A stretch of DNA of 64,000 bases from Tetmemena sp. SeJ-2015. Its lineage: Eukaryota > Ciliophora > Spirotrichea > Sporadotrichida > Oxytrichidae. Position numbers and translations under genes: made by a program. The notes beneath the pieces are model-generated. The model was not told where the DNA came from. It saw only the letters and a program-made list of their open reading frames with translations, and ran no database searches. How positions within the stretch are numbered: the first letter of the stretch is position 1; each line of letters begins with the position of its first letter. The DNA lies in assembly GCA_027382625.1 (NCBI GenBank), contig JAJKFJ010022637.1, positions 1 to 64,000 of the forward strand, in the 5' to 3' direction. Below, piece after piece: positions 1 to 12,002 of this stretch.

Positions 1-2049
1 AGAAATAAGAGGAGAGACCTATCACATAAGATGAACTCTATCAACTAGAAGCCTAATTAAAAAGACACTGGAAATAATCTAGTCAACTTGAAGAAGTAGT
101 CTTTAAAACCACATCCATTTTCTGCAGTCCAAAGAACAAATAAACTCTCGAACAATCTCTACACTATCGTCAATAATAAGCTTATCAGAATAAATCAGTT
201 TAAATTTTAAGTAGGCGGATTCTTAAGGGGCTTTAACTGATAATGAGACCAGCTCAAACTAAGATGACTTATCTGTTATCAGATTTGAGAATCATCTTGG
301 CAATAAGGTGACATCATCTAAAGGACTAAACGAGCCATAAATTTTAATAAATTAGCAAAACTTAGACTCTTAGTCTTTCATCTCTAGTAATCCTAATTTG
401 CTTGAGCCTTTATCAGAAAAGAAAAACAAGCCTATTTCAGGAAGTAATAAAGTCACTAAGTCTTAAGGTAGAAAACTAAAGAAGATGTAATATAACGAGA
501 AAGTAAGCAATATAACTCCAACCGATTCAGAGTCAGAGTCTACAAAAAATCCCTCAGTCCTCAAATACCAGACACCTTCAAGCTCGAATTAGAGGCTGCA
601 GAAGTAAATATTCTCAGGAAAAGGATTCAATCAAAAAATGAAGGAAGCAAGGGAATTCCCTACATTCTCTTAAGCCTCGTAATCTTAAAGACAAGAGCTT
701 TATGATTAGATTTTATAAATGATCAAAAGTAAGTAGCATAAAGAGCAATTCGGGATCATCATTTACAGCCCATCTCTGAGTCCAAGAATTCTCATATATC
801 AAACATACCCTAAAACCAGCAAAGCATTTTGAATCATTTGGGATTCAATCCGTATCTAAACAAAATTAATAATGCATGGCACGAGGAGTCTATAAGAGAG
901 GAAAATGAATTTGCTGAAAATGATGAGGTTATCATTAGCAGTAAAAATGCCAGAACTCCGAAGAAGTCTCTCTTTACTATTGAAAAACAACTTTAAAAGA
1001 ATGGAGGAGATCCTTATACGAATAAGGCAAAATCCAACCTTAGTGGAATCAGGAGCATAAAATAGAGCTATAATCAGCAAATTCCACCCATCCCAAATCT
1101 TTCAAACTAAGCTTCTACTAAGCTTTAGAGTAAAATGAATATCTAAGAGAATGGGAGTGAAGAAAGCAAATAGCATTAGGGACTTGGATAAGCTGGAATT
1201 AGATTTTCGTCTCTGAATAACAAGAGTGGCTAGAATACTGGCACATAAAATAGCTAGATAAGTATCATTAACAGTAATCGTATTTTAAATCAATTTCTTA
1301 AAATCCTTATTAAAACTCAAATCCTTTGTTTTTCAAGCCTATTAAGAATCTTACGGTTCATAATGTCCCTCTCGTTACTAATTAAAGTAATAATCCAGAC
1401 TAGAATGCAAGCCCTAGTATACATGAAAAGATAATGGCTATGAGAGATAAAAGGCAAAAGATTTAAGAAATAGAGCAGAAGTATTCAAATTAGAGATAAT
1501 TTGGGAACAAATCAGATCTCTAAGGGAAAATAATTCAGTAGAGTAATCTCTCTGGGCAATAATAATTGACAAGCAATCTGTCTTCAAACAATTTGAGGAA
1601 AGACAAAAAATTTGATGAAAATTTCAGAGCAGAGTAGGTTGAAAGCAAAAGGTAAAATTATGTTAATCCTGAAGGAGAGGAAGAAAATAATTAGACTGAA
1701 CTTGAAAGACAGTAACATCATTATATGCAGGTGAAGTAGTTCACAAATTAACAACAGCATATGGTGTTAGCGAAAGGAATTAAGCAGAAGAAGCTGTCAG
1801 AGACTCATTCGCATTTGATATCTGCATTTTAATTTAAATGCAATTAGTCATACAAAAAACCCTAGTACGATATCGGATGCATATCAAGCGAAGGCTGCTC
1901 AAATTGAAAAGTACAACAAAATTAGAGCTCACAATAACAAGTAAAATATAATGAAAGAAAATTAGTCAACAGCCCACCAAATAAATTAGAAATCTTAATA
2001 AAGGAAACTTACTAAGCATAAATTGAGATTGATCTCAAGTTTTAATTGA
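1..2049 (+). CDS. Gln/Asn/Ser-rich hypothetical protein, 5' end outside window
   Basis: With TAA/TAG as Gln the plus strand reads as a low-complexity, basic, Gln/Asn/Ser-rich protein across nearly 2 kb and stops at TGA 2047-2049. The frame changes several times (near 735, 1310 and 1795), so introns or IESs are present. One is well supported: a GT-AG intron at about 1794-1845 joins a Lys/Gln-rich exon to the last exon, which ends in a run of basic residues. No domain is recognised and the upstream start is missing. The protein is probably largely disordered with possible short coiled coils. Function unknown. Confidence 0.6.
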
Positions 2050-2082
2050 ATTTTAATAAATTAAATAATTAAGTTGAATTCT

Positions 2083-3676
2083 ATGAAATTTGTTTAAATT
2101 CTTATCGCCTCAGTTTTCTTGATACTTACTTCCAAGTGTGAGAGTTGACTGGCTTTGCAAGCAGATGCTATGGTTGTCTATTGAATAACACTGCAAATTA
2201 CTATTGCGGAGGTGTAGAAAGATGCTATACTCTTTCAACCGATATATCAAATAGAACCTGTACATATAGAGCAACTTCAGACATCTAAAAATGTAGACTA
2301 CAATATGGAAAATTTTATGAAAAATAAAAAATACACGAACTACTCTAATAATTTAAATTTAATATTTATGTATTCAATGATTTATTTAATTTAACTTTTG
2401 ATTAATTTTGACTGTGTTCTTATATAATCTAATTAAGTATTTCCACCATTTCTTTTCGTTTTTATTTTCTATTTTAAGTAATCATTTATTTAGAATAATA
2501 AAATAATAAAATAATTTTAAAAAGCTAATTGACCTTATAATTTATCATATCGATGAAGCCAATTAAATGCAAGCATTAATGTTGGCAATTTTAAAATTTT
2601 CATGCTAAAATTAAATGAATAAAATTTCATTAATTTAGAGATGATATAAATTTTAAAGATTATACATTTCCACTTTTCAAAAGGACATTTATTTATATAA
2701 ATTGAGGAATATTTTTTTCACTTAACGCTATTTTCACTATAATACTGTCGCCTAGACTAATCCTCGACCAATCTGCTTAGCGTTTCAACAGTGGACTAAA
2801 CTTCAACATCGTACTTAATTCAGCCTAATTCAAGATGCATGATCTACCTCTCCAACTTAATTATGGACTATAATGAGACTCTCAACTATTAAATAGTTTA
2901 GTAGCAGATGAGTTCAAATTTAACTTGGACTAGCTCCTCAGTAACCACTTTTAGAAATCTCCAGACAGCGACCAACTCCACTCCCATAACTTATAGCTTA
3001 CGATCGTCGTTAATTGCGGAAGTAGAATAACTTAATACAAGATTGGTAATATTTCGCTGACTGGTTCTATGAGGGGGGGGAGTAGTAGTAGTAGTACAGC
3101 ACTAGTGCCAGAAGACGAGTCAGCGAAAATTTTTGTGATTAGAGTCGCCATTCTTCTAAATTATAATAATTACAAGTCACCCACTCTTGTTTAATTAAGT
3201 TTAATTAATAATTTAAAAATGGAAACCTCGACCACGACCACGACCATTACTATAATAATTAATTCACCCAAAATTTCAAAAAAACATTCTAAAATAAAAA
3301 CATGGAGTTGAACTTCACTCACACACCCAGTCTGACAACCGAGCTTCAGTTTTGATTTCAAAAATTTCTACAATCATCCTAATGTCTTTCGATCGTAAGC
3401 TATTAGTAGGTTATCAACGGATTTTCCATTTAATTTCCTCATAGCTTGGTAAAAACTAATTGCCAATTAAATCTCAATTCAAATAGTACGGGATTTCCAA
3501 TACTAGCAATAAATACTACTTATTCTCTTAATACTTCAAGCTACGACTACTTGATGATAATAAATGATGATGTTAATTAGACGCTTTACTTCCAGATTTA
3601 GACTAGTCATGCCATAACAATAGCCTTTTGGATAACTTCTGTGCTTATCATATCAGCATTAGGCTTTATCTTTTGA
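2083..3676 (+). CDS. Putative cysteine-containing type I membrane protein, interrupted
   Basis: ATG 2083 opens a signal-peptide-like stretch (MKFVQILIASVFLILTSKC). A Cys-rich segment follows to about 2330 (CYGC, YYCGG, ERCYTL and NRTC motifs; possible N-glycosylation sites). An AT-rich block of about 400 nt without coding character interrupts the frame. A Thr/Ser/Asn-rich extracellular-type segment resumes at about 2750-3060. After a second non-coding block with a G-run and AGT repeats, the last exon (about 3410-3676) ends in one strong membrane helix (ITIAFWITSVLIISALGFIF) just before TGA 3674-3676. The order signal peptide, ectodomain, C-terminal helix suggests one surface protein. A 2-nt surplus (GAGAG near 2136) also breaks the frame. 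No family recognised. Confidence 0.45.
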
Positions 3677-3740
3677 ATAGTATGAAATTTAGCATTTAAT
3701 TTTAAATTTTAAAGAGTTTATAACAAAAATTTAATCTACT

Positions 3741-6700
3741 TCAATCAACTTCCATAAAAATTATAATGCAAGTTATATCATCAATTACAGTGTCGTTTTC
3801 TTTCCATTTTTAAGCAGCAGCTCTTACGAGTGCATTTCCTGCTGCTTCAGGAGAGTGCTTAACGAAAAATGGCCACACTATTTCTGCGACCTATTCATTT
3901 TCAAGAAATTCCCATACTCCATCGCTCGCTACAATTATGAATTTATCATCGGGAGTTAGTTCATATTTAGTGACAAAAATTTATTTGAAATAATATGACA
4001 TCCGGTTCAGGAATAACTCCAATTAAATGCGCTTAGTTATCTCCAAGTGATCTACTCATTGCTAATCCTGGACTATCCTCGTTCATTAGCCATACTCTGT
4101 CAGGTCCTAGATTTTCATTATTCGGTCCTTTGAATGTTTCCACTCTTCCTCCTGCTTGTTTGATTCTCAGCATTTCCTCGGGAAGACTAGGCTTGTGATC
4201 TTCACTAAGTTGGGTTATTTTTATTCCAGATTTAGGGGAATAGGAGCACATCATCGCTCTAGAATCTCCACAATTTCCAACGAAAATCGTATTCATGTCG
4301 AACAAGACTGAACAGCAAGTCGAACCACTAAATAAATTTATAACTACTAATCTAAATTTACGAAAGAAAAACTTCAAAGATTTGCTTCGATAGCTGCTGG
4401 TGCAATAAATTGAAGGTTGTTTTTAAGCAAGTAGGCACATATTTGTGGAATTCAGCTCGATTCTTATAAAAATTTGTAAGGTCACTGCCCTGTATTTTCC
4501 CAAATTATTCCAGAAGTTGATCTAATAAGAAGATAAGTTGAGATATTAAACTTACTAGAAATCTTTTCTTTAATGTACCCAGAAACATGATGGCCATTCA
4601 TTCCGTGGCCATCTGAGACAGCAAAATAATGCAAGCCTTAGACTCCTCCGAGGTTTGGAGAAAGAGTAAAGCTATCCTAGTTTTGCTTATGAGGATTTCC
4701 TGGCATGAAGCCAACAGTTGTAGCAAATGCAAATTTAGTGATAACATTATATCTTTCGTCATTTGAAGATTTTTCCTAATTGGGTTGCTTATTTTCTTGA
4801 TTTTATGGCAGTCTTCCATTTTAAGAGTCTCTTACACCCGCCCTCTGATTTTTATTAGTGTTAGGTCTGATTTATTGCTATGGAGAACTTGGCTGACTGA
4901 AGTATTAAGATGCTTTCTTGTATACGATGCTCTTTTCTTGGTCAGGAATCGCTGGGTTGGAGCTTGAATTAGGGCTGCTGAAATTATTGGAAGAGTTTAA
5001 AGATGGCTGCCTCTGCTACGGCTGGGCATTATTTGCATTTTATATCGAGATAAAATAAACCCTTATAAAATAATGCTAAGAGATAAACTTCCTTTAACTA
5101 TTCTCTGGAGAATTTTACTAAGTTTAGGGAAGAGCTTTCACAAAGTTATTGCTGAATCGTTTGACATGGCGAGCATTATGAATGATTTTTGGATTAGTGA
5201 GAGATGATTCATCCTCGGAAATTTCATTCTGAGTTTTGTTCTGTGCTTTTTTAAAATTCTATTGGTTTAATCTAAAGTCATAGGATCTAAGCATGTTGTT
5301 GTGCCTAGTCTACATTCCTTCCTGATTACTATCATTTATAGGCTATATATTGCTAAAATATCTTACACTATAATTTAAAATATGGTTGGTTTAATTTCAT
5401 ACTTGTCACCTTTTTAAAAAGAGGCTATTTTTATTAAAAAAAATATGTTGCATATGAACGACAAAAAAATATTGTAAACGTTTTAATAAAGAATAGTCGA
5501 GATTATTTGGATCTATAGTGGTATTAGCTTTGTCTTTATCGAAAGTGCGATAATGATCGAGTATCTAGAGTTTCCCATTGAATTTGATGTTTCCATCTTT
5601 GCCAGGAGTAACTTTTGTGATGTTCATTTGCTTTAAGATATTTAAAACTTGAGCGTTATGAATTTAAGGCTTGTTCTGAGGCTACTGCTACATCATTGAA
5701 GGATTCTAAATTGATGGTGGGGAAGCTGCGATATTTATGTTCTTCCTTTGATCCTTTATAATATCGTCCCCTTAGTTTTGAGTTCCGTGAGAATCTCCAT
5801 AAGCGTGAGGATGAGGACCTTTATGGATACTGATATTTCTGGCATTGTGATTTATAGCTGGGACATTTTGGGAACTGGGTCTGCTCTTTTGTGGAAGATT
5901 CGAAGGCATGCCATTACTACTAAATCTCTGCTGCACCTATTGCTGGAAACTCAAACGGTTGTTCTACCTGGGTGACGCAGGAGTACTAGCAGGGGGTTAA
6001 ATTGTAAAAATAATGTTACAAAAAAACTTTTTAAAAAAAAATTGTTCTTGAAGGGGCATTTAGAGTTTCTTATTGACTGCAGCAGTATTAGGCCTGTTAA
6101 CTCCTCCGTTTTACTAACTCATCCTATTTTCCATTAGGTTGCTGTTTTGTTTTACGATTCCATGGTTTTGATTCTAGGAAAGATCCAACTATTAATTATG
6201 AGAGTGAGTTGTTGTATTCTGCCCTTGATACATTCCCTAGCTATTAACTATTCCCCCAAATGAAGATAGATCCAACTAGTTGCTGTTATTATTTATTATA
6301 CCATTATGGATAGTTTAGAAGCTGTTATCACCTGAGTTTAGTCTTGGCTTGCTCTTCATCATCTTAGGCGAGGGGTTGTGGGATTCAGCTTTCTACCGCT
6401 ACGCATTTTTCAAAGATTAAGAGATCAGGCTATCTTAACCACCTCCATTAACTCCAAAAGAAGCATCTATGGATTAGTTCAATTGCTAGAACTCGTTCTT
6501 CTTTTAAACAAAGCTCAGTTCTTTGGCTTGCGAATAAAGGCCCCATTAAAAATATAGAGCAAATTTGTTTAAGAGTGAAGATTTTACTGCAGCTGTTGTC
6601 TCACTGCCCTTTAAAGTTTAGAAAATAATTTCTTACTATCTCATATTCAATAAACGTAAATAAATTATTTGATATTAGCTGTGTTGACAAGATCCTCCTT

Positions 6701-6918
6701 TTATTTTGGAGAGCTATGAAAACTTTGTGACATATAGGGAGATATGGCTACGTTGTTACCTGAAATTAATTTAAGTGCTTTAATTCTTACCTTAAATGAA
6801 GGGTTAGTTGATATTAGAATTGATAGGCACTTAATTTGTCTGTTGGTTGATGTTAGCCCTTAGCATTGGGTGTTTGATGCTCTGCTTACTGATTTAATAC
6901 TTATAAATAATTAAACAT
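3741..6918 (-). CDS. PP2C-family Ser/Thr protein phosphatase with long Gln/Asn-rich N-terminus
   Basis: The C-terminal half is a PP2C (PPM) metal-dependent phosphatase domain. Motifs in order are SDGHGMNGH (metal-binding DGH), NCGDSRA, EDHKPSLPEE, MSRSLGD and IVASDGVWEFL, ending at TGA 3741-3743. The N-terminal half (about 6918 down to 4850) is disordered, rich in Gln, Asn, Ser and Pro, and has no recognised domain. The proposed start is the ATG at 6916-6918. Introns are visible: a GT-AG intron of about 120 nt near 5370-5480 preserves the frame between the disordered region and the part leading into the catalytic domain, and others lie near 4330-4380, 4450-4560, 6000-6050 and 6600-6780. PP2C enzymes dephosphorylate Ser/Thr in signalling. 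Neighbouring genes give no clue to the substrate. Confidence 0.85.
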
Positions 6919-7086
6919 ACTAAATGTATACATATATAAACTTCTTTCTTGAGTTTTCTTGTTGATAAGGTTAGTATATATTTTACTGATCTATGGACTG
7001 TGCTTGCTACCCATTTGGAGTGATACTTGCACTTATCGTTTTTTACTTCAAATTTAAAAAGCAGATCAATATTTCATAACTTCAAT

Positions 7087-7314
7087 ATGACATTATGGCT
7101 GTTATTAGCCATAATGTTAGAGGTTAGCGAGAGTCCTTAGTGTGGCCCAGAATATCCAGACTAGTTTTAAATAAGCTGCTAGGCCTGCGAAGACTAAGCC
7201 ATGTATTGTTATAAGTTGGAATTCATATTAAAAATTCTATACCAGGGATATAAACTTTAATATAAAAAGTAGAAATAAATTACAAACAAATTCAGTTTAT
7301 TAAAGAAATTATGA
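7087..7314 (+). CDS. Small secreted-type ORF with four Cys
   Basis: This 75-codon frame starts with a hydrophobic signal-like segment (MTLWLLLAIMLEVSES), followed by a short Cys-containing part (QCGPEYPD, SCQACEDQ, MYCYKLEF) and a basic tail ending at TGA 7312-7314. It uses TAA/TAG as Gln. It sits between the divergent PP2C gene and the degraded 5' region of the P4-ATPase gene, so it could be a first exon of a longer gene. No homology is recognised. Confidence 0.35.
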
Positions 7315-7621
7315 AAACAAATTTAAAATAGTTTTTAATTATCCTATCGCCCTTTTGTAGGAGAAAAGTGAGATTTAGGAAATCTAAAAATATTAAAAAA
7401 AAAAAAGGGGAAATAAAAATTTTTTGCCCATTTCCAAGTAAAACCCCCAAATTTTGGGCTTCCAAAAAAATTTGAATTTAATGATTGTGCTGAAGAAGAA
7501 TTAAAAGGGAAGTCCTTTTTCCTTAAAACTTAATTTTTTTAAAAATTTTCCCCTAATTTAAAACGAATTTTATTTTTTTTAAAAAAGGGTAAAAATAAGG
7601 AATTATTAAAATTTTTTTTAG
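7315..7621. other. Low-quality or degraded stretch
   Basis: This stretch is dominated by runs of A, T, C and G and carries no readable frame. The first exons of the P4-ATPase should lie in or before it but could not be found. The same texture recurs at 45.75-49.03 and 56.25-56.48 kb, which points to poor consensus sequence rather than biology. Confidence 0.5.
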
Positions 7622-10600
7622 GGTACACGATAATTAATTGGGCTCCAAAATCCTTGTTACTTCAATTCAAGAGGGCTGCAAATATTTACTTCCTCATTAT
7701 CTCTATCCTTACTTTCATGTCTTTTTCACCCAAGGTAACATCATTTCCTCATCTATGGTCTTTCTTATGATAGTTCCTTCTAAGATATCGATTATGAAAA
7801 TTTGTAACTATATTTTAGGCACCTGCTTCTATGGTTGGGGAAACCCTTTTGCCATGGTTTTAGTTTTTACAATGCTCAAAGAAGCTTTTGAGGATATGCA
7901 GAGACACAAATAAGACAGAGACTTTACAATTATGAACTCTCTATTTCTTTTTAATAATTGACTTGAATGGAAAATCAGCGCTAATTTTTGACTAAAATGA
8001 GGCTAAGTTTATGAAGAAGAAATGGGCTGATATCAAGTCAGGAGATTTGGTGAAAGTTGTGAAGGACGAGGAATTCCCCGCAGATATGGTGCTGCTAAAG
8101 TCAGATAAGCAAACGGGAATAGCCTTTGTAGACACTATGAATCTAGATGGAGAAGTAAAAAAATTAATTCCTCGTCATTAAAAATCAGCTTATCCTATAT
8201 TTAGACAAACCTAAAAGAAAAAGTAGCATCTAAGGAAATGATGGACTTGGAAATCGCTCACGTACTTCAAATGCAAGGTACTTTAATTTGCGACTCGCCA
8301 AATGAATATCTTGACAGGTGGGATGGAAATATAACTACAACTATTTAAGGACATGAGCTCATTTTCAACACCAGTTTAAAAACTCTTTTGCTGAGAGGGT
8401 GCACTCTCAGAAATACTGAATTCTGCATCGGGATAGCGATTTACACAGGCCACGAGAGCAAAATTATGATGAATGCTAAAAAACCACCAACTAAAGTCAG
8501 TAATGTCTAAAGGAAAATGAACTAAATGCTTTATTCTGTAAGCTTTTAAATCTACTTAACGATATAGGTCTTTGCATTTTAGCTGATTTTGATTCTAATC
8601 TATGCTATCCTGTCTGTCTTTTGGATCAAGAGCAAAGCTGAAGATATTACACATTTACTAAAATTTTATAGATAAATAGTTCAATTAATTCCATATCGAG
8701 TAATAACGTATACCTGAATATATATTTATCATAATCTTAAAAAGGACCCTGACTTCAGTGATTTTATAGTCCAGTACTTGACTTACTGGGTAGCTTACTC
8801 TCATCTAATCCCTATTTCTCTATATGTGGTACTTGAGATCATAAAATTAGGTCAAGCAAAGTTGATCGGAAAAGACCTTGATATTTATGACGAGGAGACA
8901 GGATTCTCATTATGCAGAAACTCAGATTTGATTGAGGAGATGGGGCAAGTTGAGTTTATTTTCTCCGATAAGACAGGAACCTTAACTTGTAACATCATGG
9001 AGTTTAAGTAGTGTTCAATAAATGGAAAGGTGTATCAATCTCTAGATGAGGTTAATGCCCTCTTCAAAAGATATACAGTAGGCAGTAAAGAGCAGGCTGA
9101 TGTTGCAGCTTGCCATGAATTCTTTAGATTCATGGCAGTTTGCCATACTGTAGTCATTGATAAAGATAAAGAAACTGGAAAACCTAAAATGCAAGCATCT
9201 TCACCCGATGAGTTGGCTCTTGTTTAAGGCTCTTACGATGTGGGGTTTAAATTCATTGAGAGAAGTCCCTTGAATTTGAAGATTCAAATTTCGTATCTAA
9301 AAAATAAGCAAGAAACTTATTCTGTCATGGCTGAGTTTCCTTTTGATAGCACAAGGAAAAGAATGACTTTAATTGTTAAAGATGAAGCATCAGGAAAGTT
9401 CATCATTAAATTTATGTATTTATCTTAATGACAAAGGGTGCTGATTCTATAATGATGCCGAGAACAACATTAGGTCAGAAATAGAGGAAAGAGATTGAAG
9501 ATCATCTTTATCATTTTGCCTGCAGCGGTTTGAGAACTTTAGTTATGGCTTAAAAAGACCTGACTCCATAAGAATATCAAAGCTTTAATAAGAAATTTCA
9601 AGCATTGATGATTTCCAATGATCCCAAAAAGGATGACAAATTAAACGATCTTTATGATGAAATGGAAGTAGGCCTTAAATACGTAGGCTCTTCAGCAATA
9701 GAGGATCTTCTCTAAGAGGATGTTCCTGAAACTATTGAAAAACTAATGAATGCAGGTATCAGAGTTTGGGTCCTCACTGGAGATAAGTAGGAAACTGCAA
9801 TCGAAATTGGAAAGAGTTGTAACTTAATCAATGAAACTAATATGGAAATGGTTGTACTCAGTTCAAAAACAAGGGAGGAGTTTGATCAACGACTATTAAA
9901 AGCTGAAACTACGAAATCTACATTTGATAAAAAGTCGATTGTAATAGATGGGTCAACTCTTGCTATGGTGCTTGAAAATTCAATCATTGCTCAAAGATTT
10001 TTCAAGTTCGGCTGCTCAGCAAACTCTGTGATTTGTTGTAGAGTATCTCCAAAGTAAAAATCTGATGTTGTGGCTTTGGCAAAAAGTAACGGAACATGGA
10101 TAACTTTATCAGTTGGAGATGGAGCGAATGATGTTCCTATGATCATGGAGGCCCATATAGGAGTAGGTATAAGAGGTAAAGAAGGAACCTAAGCTGTCAG
10201 AAGTGCAGATTATGCTATTGGGAAGTTTAAATTTTTGCAAAAGCTTATAATGGCCCATGGGAGGTGGGGATATAGAAGGGTTGGATAATTTATCTGCTAC
10301 TATTTCTATAAAAACGTCATTCTTGTCTTCTGTGAACTTTACTTTGCCTTTTTCAATGGGTATTCTGGACAAATATATTTCGCAGATTGGCTGCCTATGT
10401 TATACAATACTCTCTGGACTTCTTGGCCTTGCATCTTCACTTTTATTTTTGAAAGAGTAAGCATATAAATCTTCAAAATTTTCTCTAGGATGTAGATGGA
10501 AAAAATTCTTTAAAAGATCCTTCGCTTTATTCAGCGGGTCCAAAGCTCATCTTCTTTAATTTCAAAATATTTTGGAAATGGATGGCGATGGCTCTTTATC

Positions 10601-11914
10601 ATGGATGGGTGTGCTACTTTTTCCCGTAGCTTGGATATAGAGGAGTCGTCAATAAGAAGGGATTTCAGGATGAGCATTGGTTCGTTTCTAGTGTATCTTT
10701 TACCCTTTGTCTGCATATCGTGACTTACAAGCTATTTCTAGAATCCTATTTCTGGACTAATATCCAAATGTACTCATATCTTAATTTCATCATTCCCTCT
10801 TGTTTAGAATATTTGGAGCTTTTAGTATCTTTGTCTATTACATAGCAGTCTTAATCCTGAACACAGACACTTTTGCAAATATCTTCTAGCCCTAAATTAA
10901 TGGCGTATTCACTGAAGTTCTAGGAGATGGAAAGGTAAGATTAATTTGGGGTTTTATCTTTTTCTTCTCTAGTTTTGGCTGATAATAATTTGCGTGCCTT
11001 TCATAGCTTTGCTCCCTGATATGACTATTGCCTTTATATTCAGAGTATTTTACAGAACACCTGCTGATGTTGCCATGCTCGCACAAAAAGCTGGAGCTGT
11101 TCATTCCTCTGGAAAGTATGTCTTAAAGGCTAAAACTGAGTAAGGAGAAGTAGTTGAAAGTTAAAACGACATTGAGAAGACCCCTCTCAGAACTAACCTT
11201 CAGTTAAATGAATCTTCTCAAAAGCTCATGCAAGGATCATCATCCATTATTTTATGAAGGGATAAACTTGATAAACTATAACCAAGAGATGAATACATAA
11301 GGATACAGCCCGAAGAAACAATATAACCAGGATGAATATGAGGCGGATAAGAATTTCTTTTAGCAATAGATGCAGAAGTTTAGAGACATTAAGAATGAGG
11401 TGCTCTCTCCAACGCATGGTGCAATTTTTAATGGCCCTCCACAGCTCATGATGGGAAATAATTAGAATGAAAGGACTAATCCAAACACTCCACATATAGG
11501 CATGCAGGGATAAGATTACAGATTAAACGAATCTGCAGTTATAGACCCAGAAATCAAAACTAGAAAGGTAAATTATCAAATGATTGTAAATATTTTAGAG
11601 GAAATATAAGTCGAACAGAAATAGAGGTGCACCTAATCCAAGTGAAGCTTAGATTAACAATCAAAGCTCAAACAATAAGAATGGCTACGATGACTATCAA
11701 TACAATGGCTATGACAATGGCAGATTTGTAATTATAATTAAAATTTTAAAGAAACTATCCTGGAACGCAGATATAGACCACAAATGTTACCAATGGAAGC
11801 GCAAATATGAATTAAAGCAACAATAGATTGGTTTAATAAAATAAGAGAAGGGTTAGGAGAAATCCAGACGATTATGACATAGATGAAATAGCTAAAGAGC
11901 TCAATATTAGATGA
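7622..11914 (+). CDS. P4-type ATPase (aminophospholipid flippase)
   Basis: P4-ATPases are multi-span membrane pumps that move phospholipids from the outer to the cytosolic leaflet. Visible landmarks in order: the pre-TM1 segment [13 protein letters not shown], the actuator region with NLDGE/TNLKEK (spanning a 51-nt GT-AG intron), the phosphorylation site FSDKTGTLT near 8970, [35 protein letters not shown] and [11 protein letters not shown] near 10120, then the C-terminal helices to about 11060. The true N-terminus is lost in degraded sequence. Two IES-like breaks (7831-7853, 9402-9421) restore conserved motifs when removed. The frame meets TGA at 11255-11257. A Gln/Asn-rich, charged segment continues one frame over to TGA 11912-11914 with two more GT-AG introns; it is either the C-terminal tail after one more small interruption or a separate exon set. 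Confidence 0.93.
7831..7859 (+). other. IES-like interruption, pointer ATGGTT, 23 nt removed
   Basis: Direct repeats ATGGTT at 7831-7836 and 7854-7859 flank a 17-nt spacer in the P4-ATPase. Removing 23 nt changes a broken frame into the continuous segment [18 protein letters not shown], the expected TM2 region of this family. The ends are not GT-AG. Confidence 0.75.
9402..9424 (+). other. IES-like interruption, pointer ATC, 20 nt removed
   Basis: ATC repeats at 9402-9404 and 9422-9424 flank AT-rich sequence containing an in-frame TGA. Removing 20 nt joins KF to ILMTKGADS, restoring the conserved KGAD motif of the nucleotide-binding domain. No GT-AG ends. Confidence 0.7.
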
Positions 11915-12002
11915 CGATCGAATGAATTATAAATTAAGTTGTAACTTACTTTGAAAAAGTAGAATGATGAACTAACTTCTTTTTTTAATTGAAAACTTTA
12001 AA

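Noticed and set aside
7622..11257. Programmed +1 ribosomal frameshifting as in Euplotes
   Set aside because: The breaks are flanked by direct repeats with AT-rich inserts and need removal of 7-38 nt, not one-base slips at fixed codons; the stop codon usage also differs from Euplotes.
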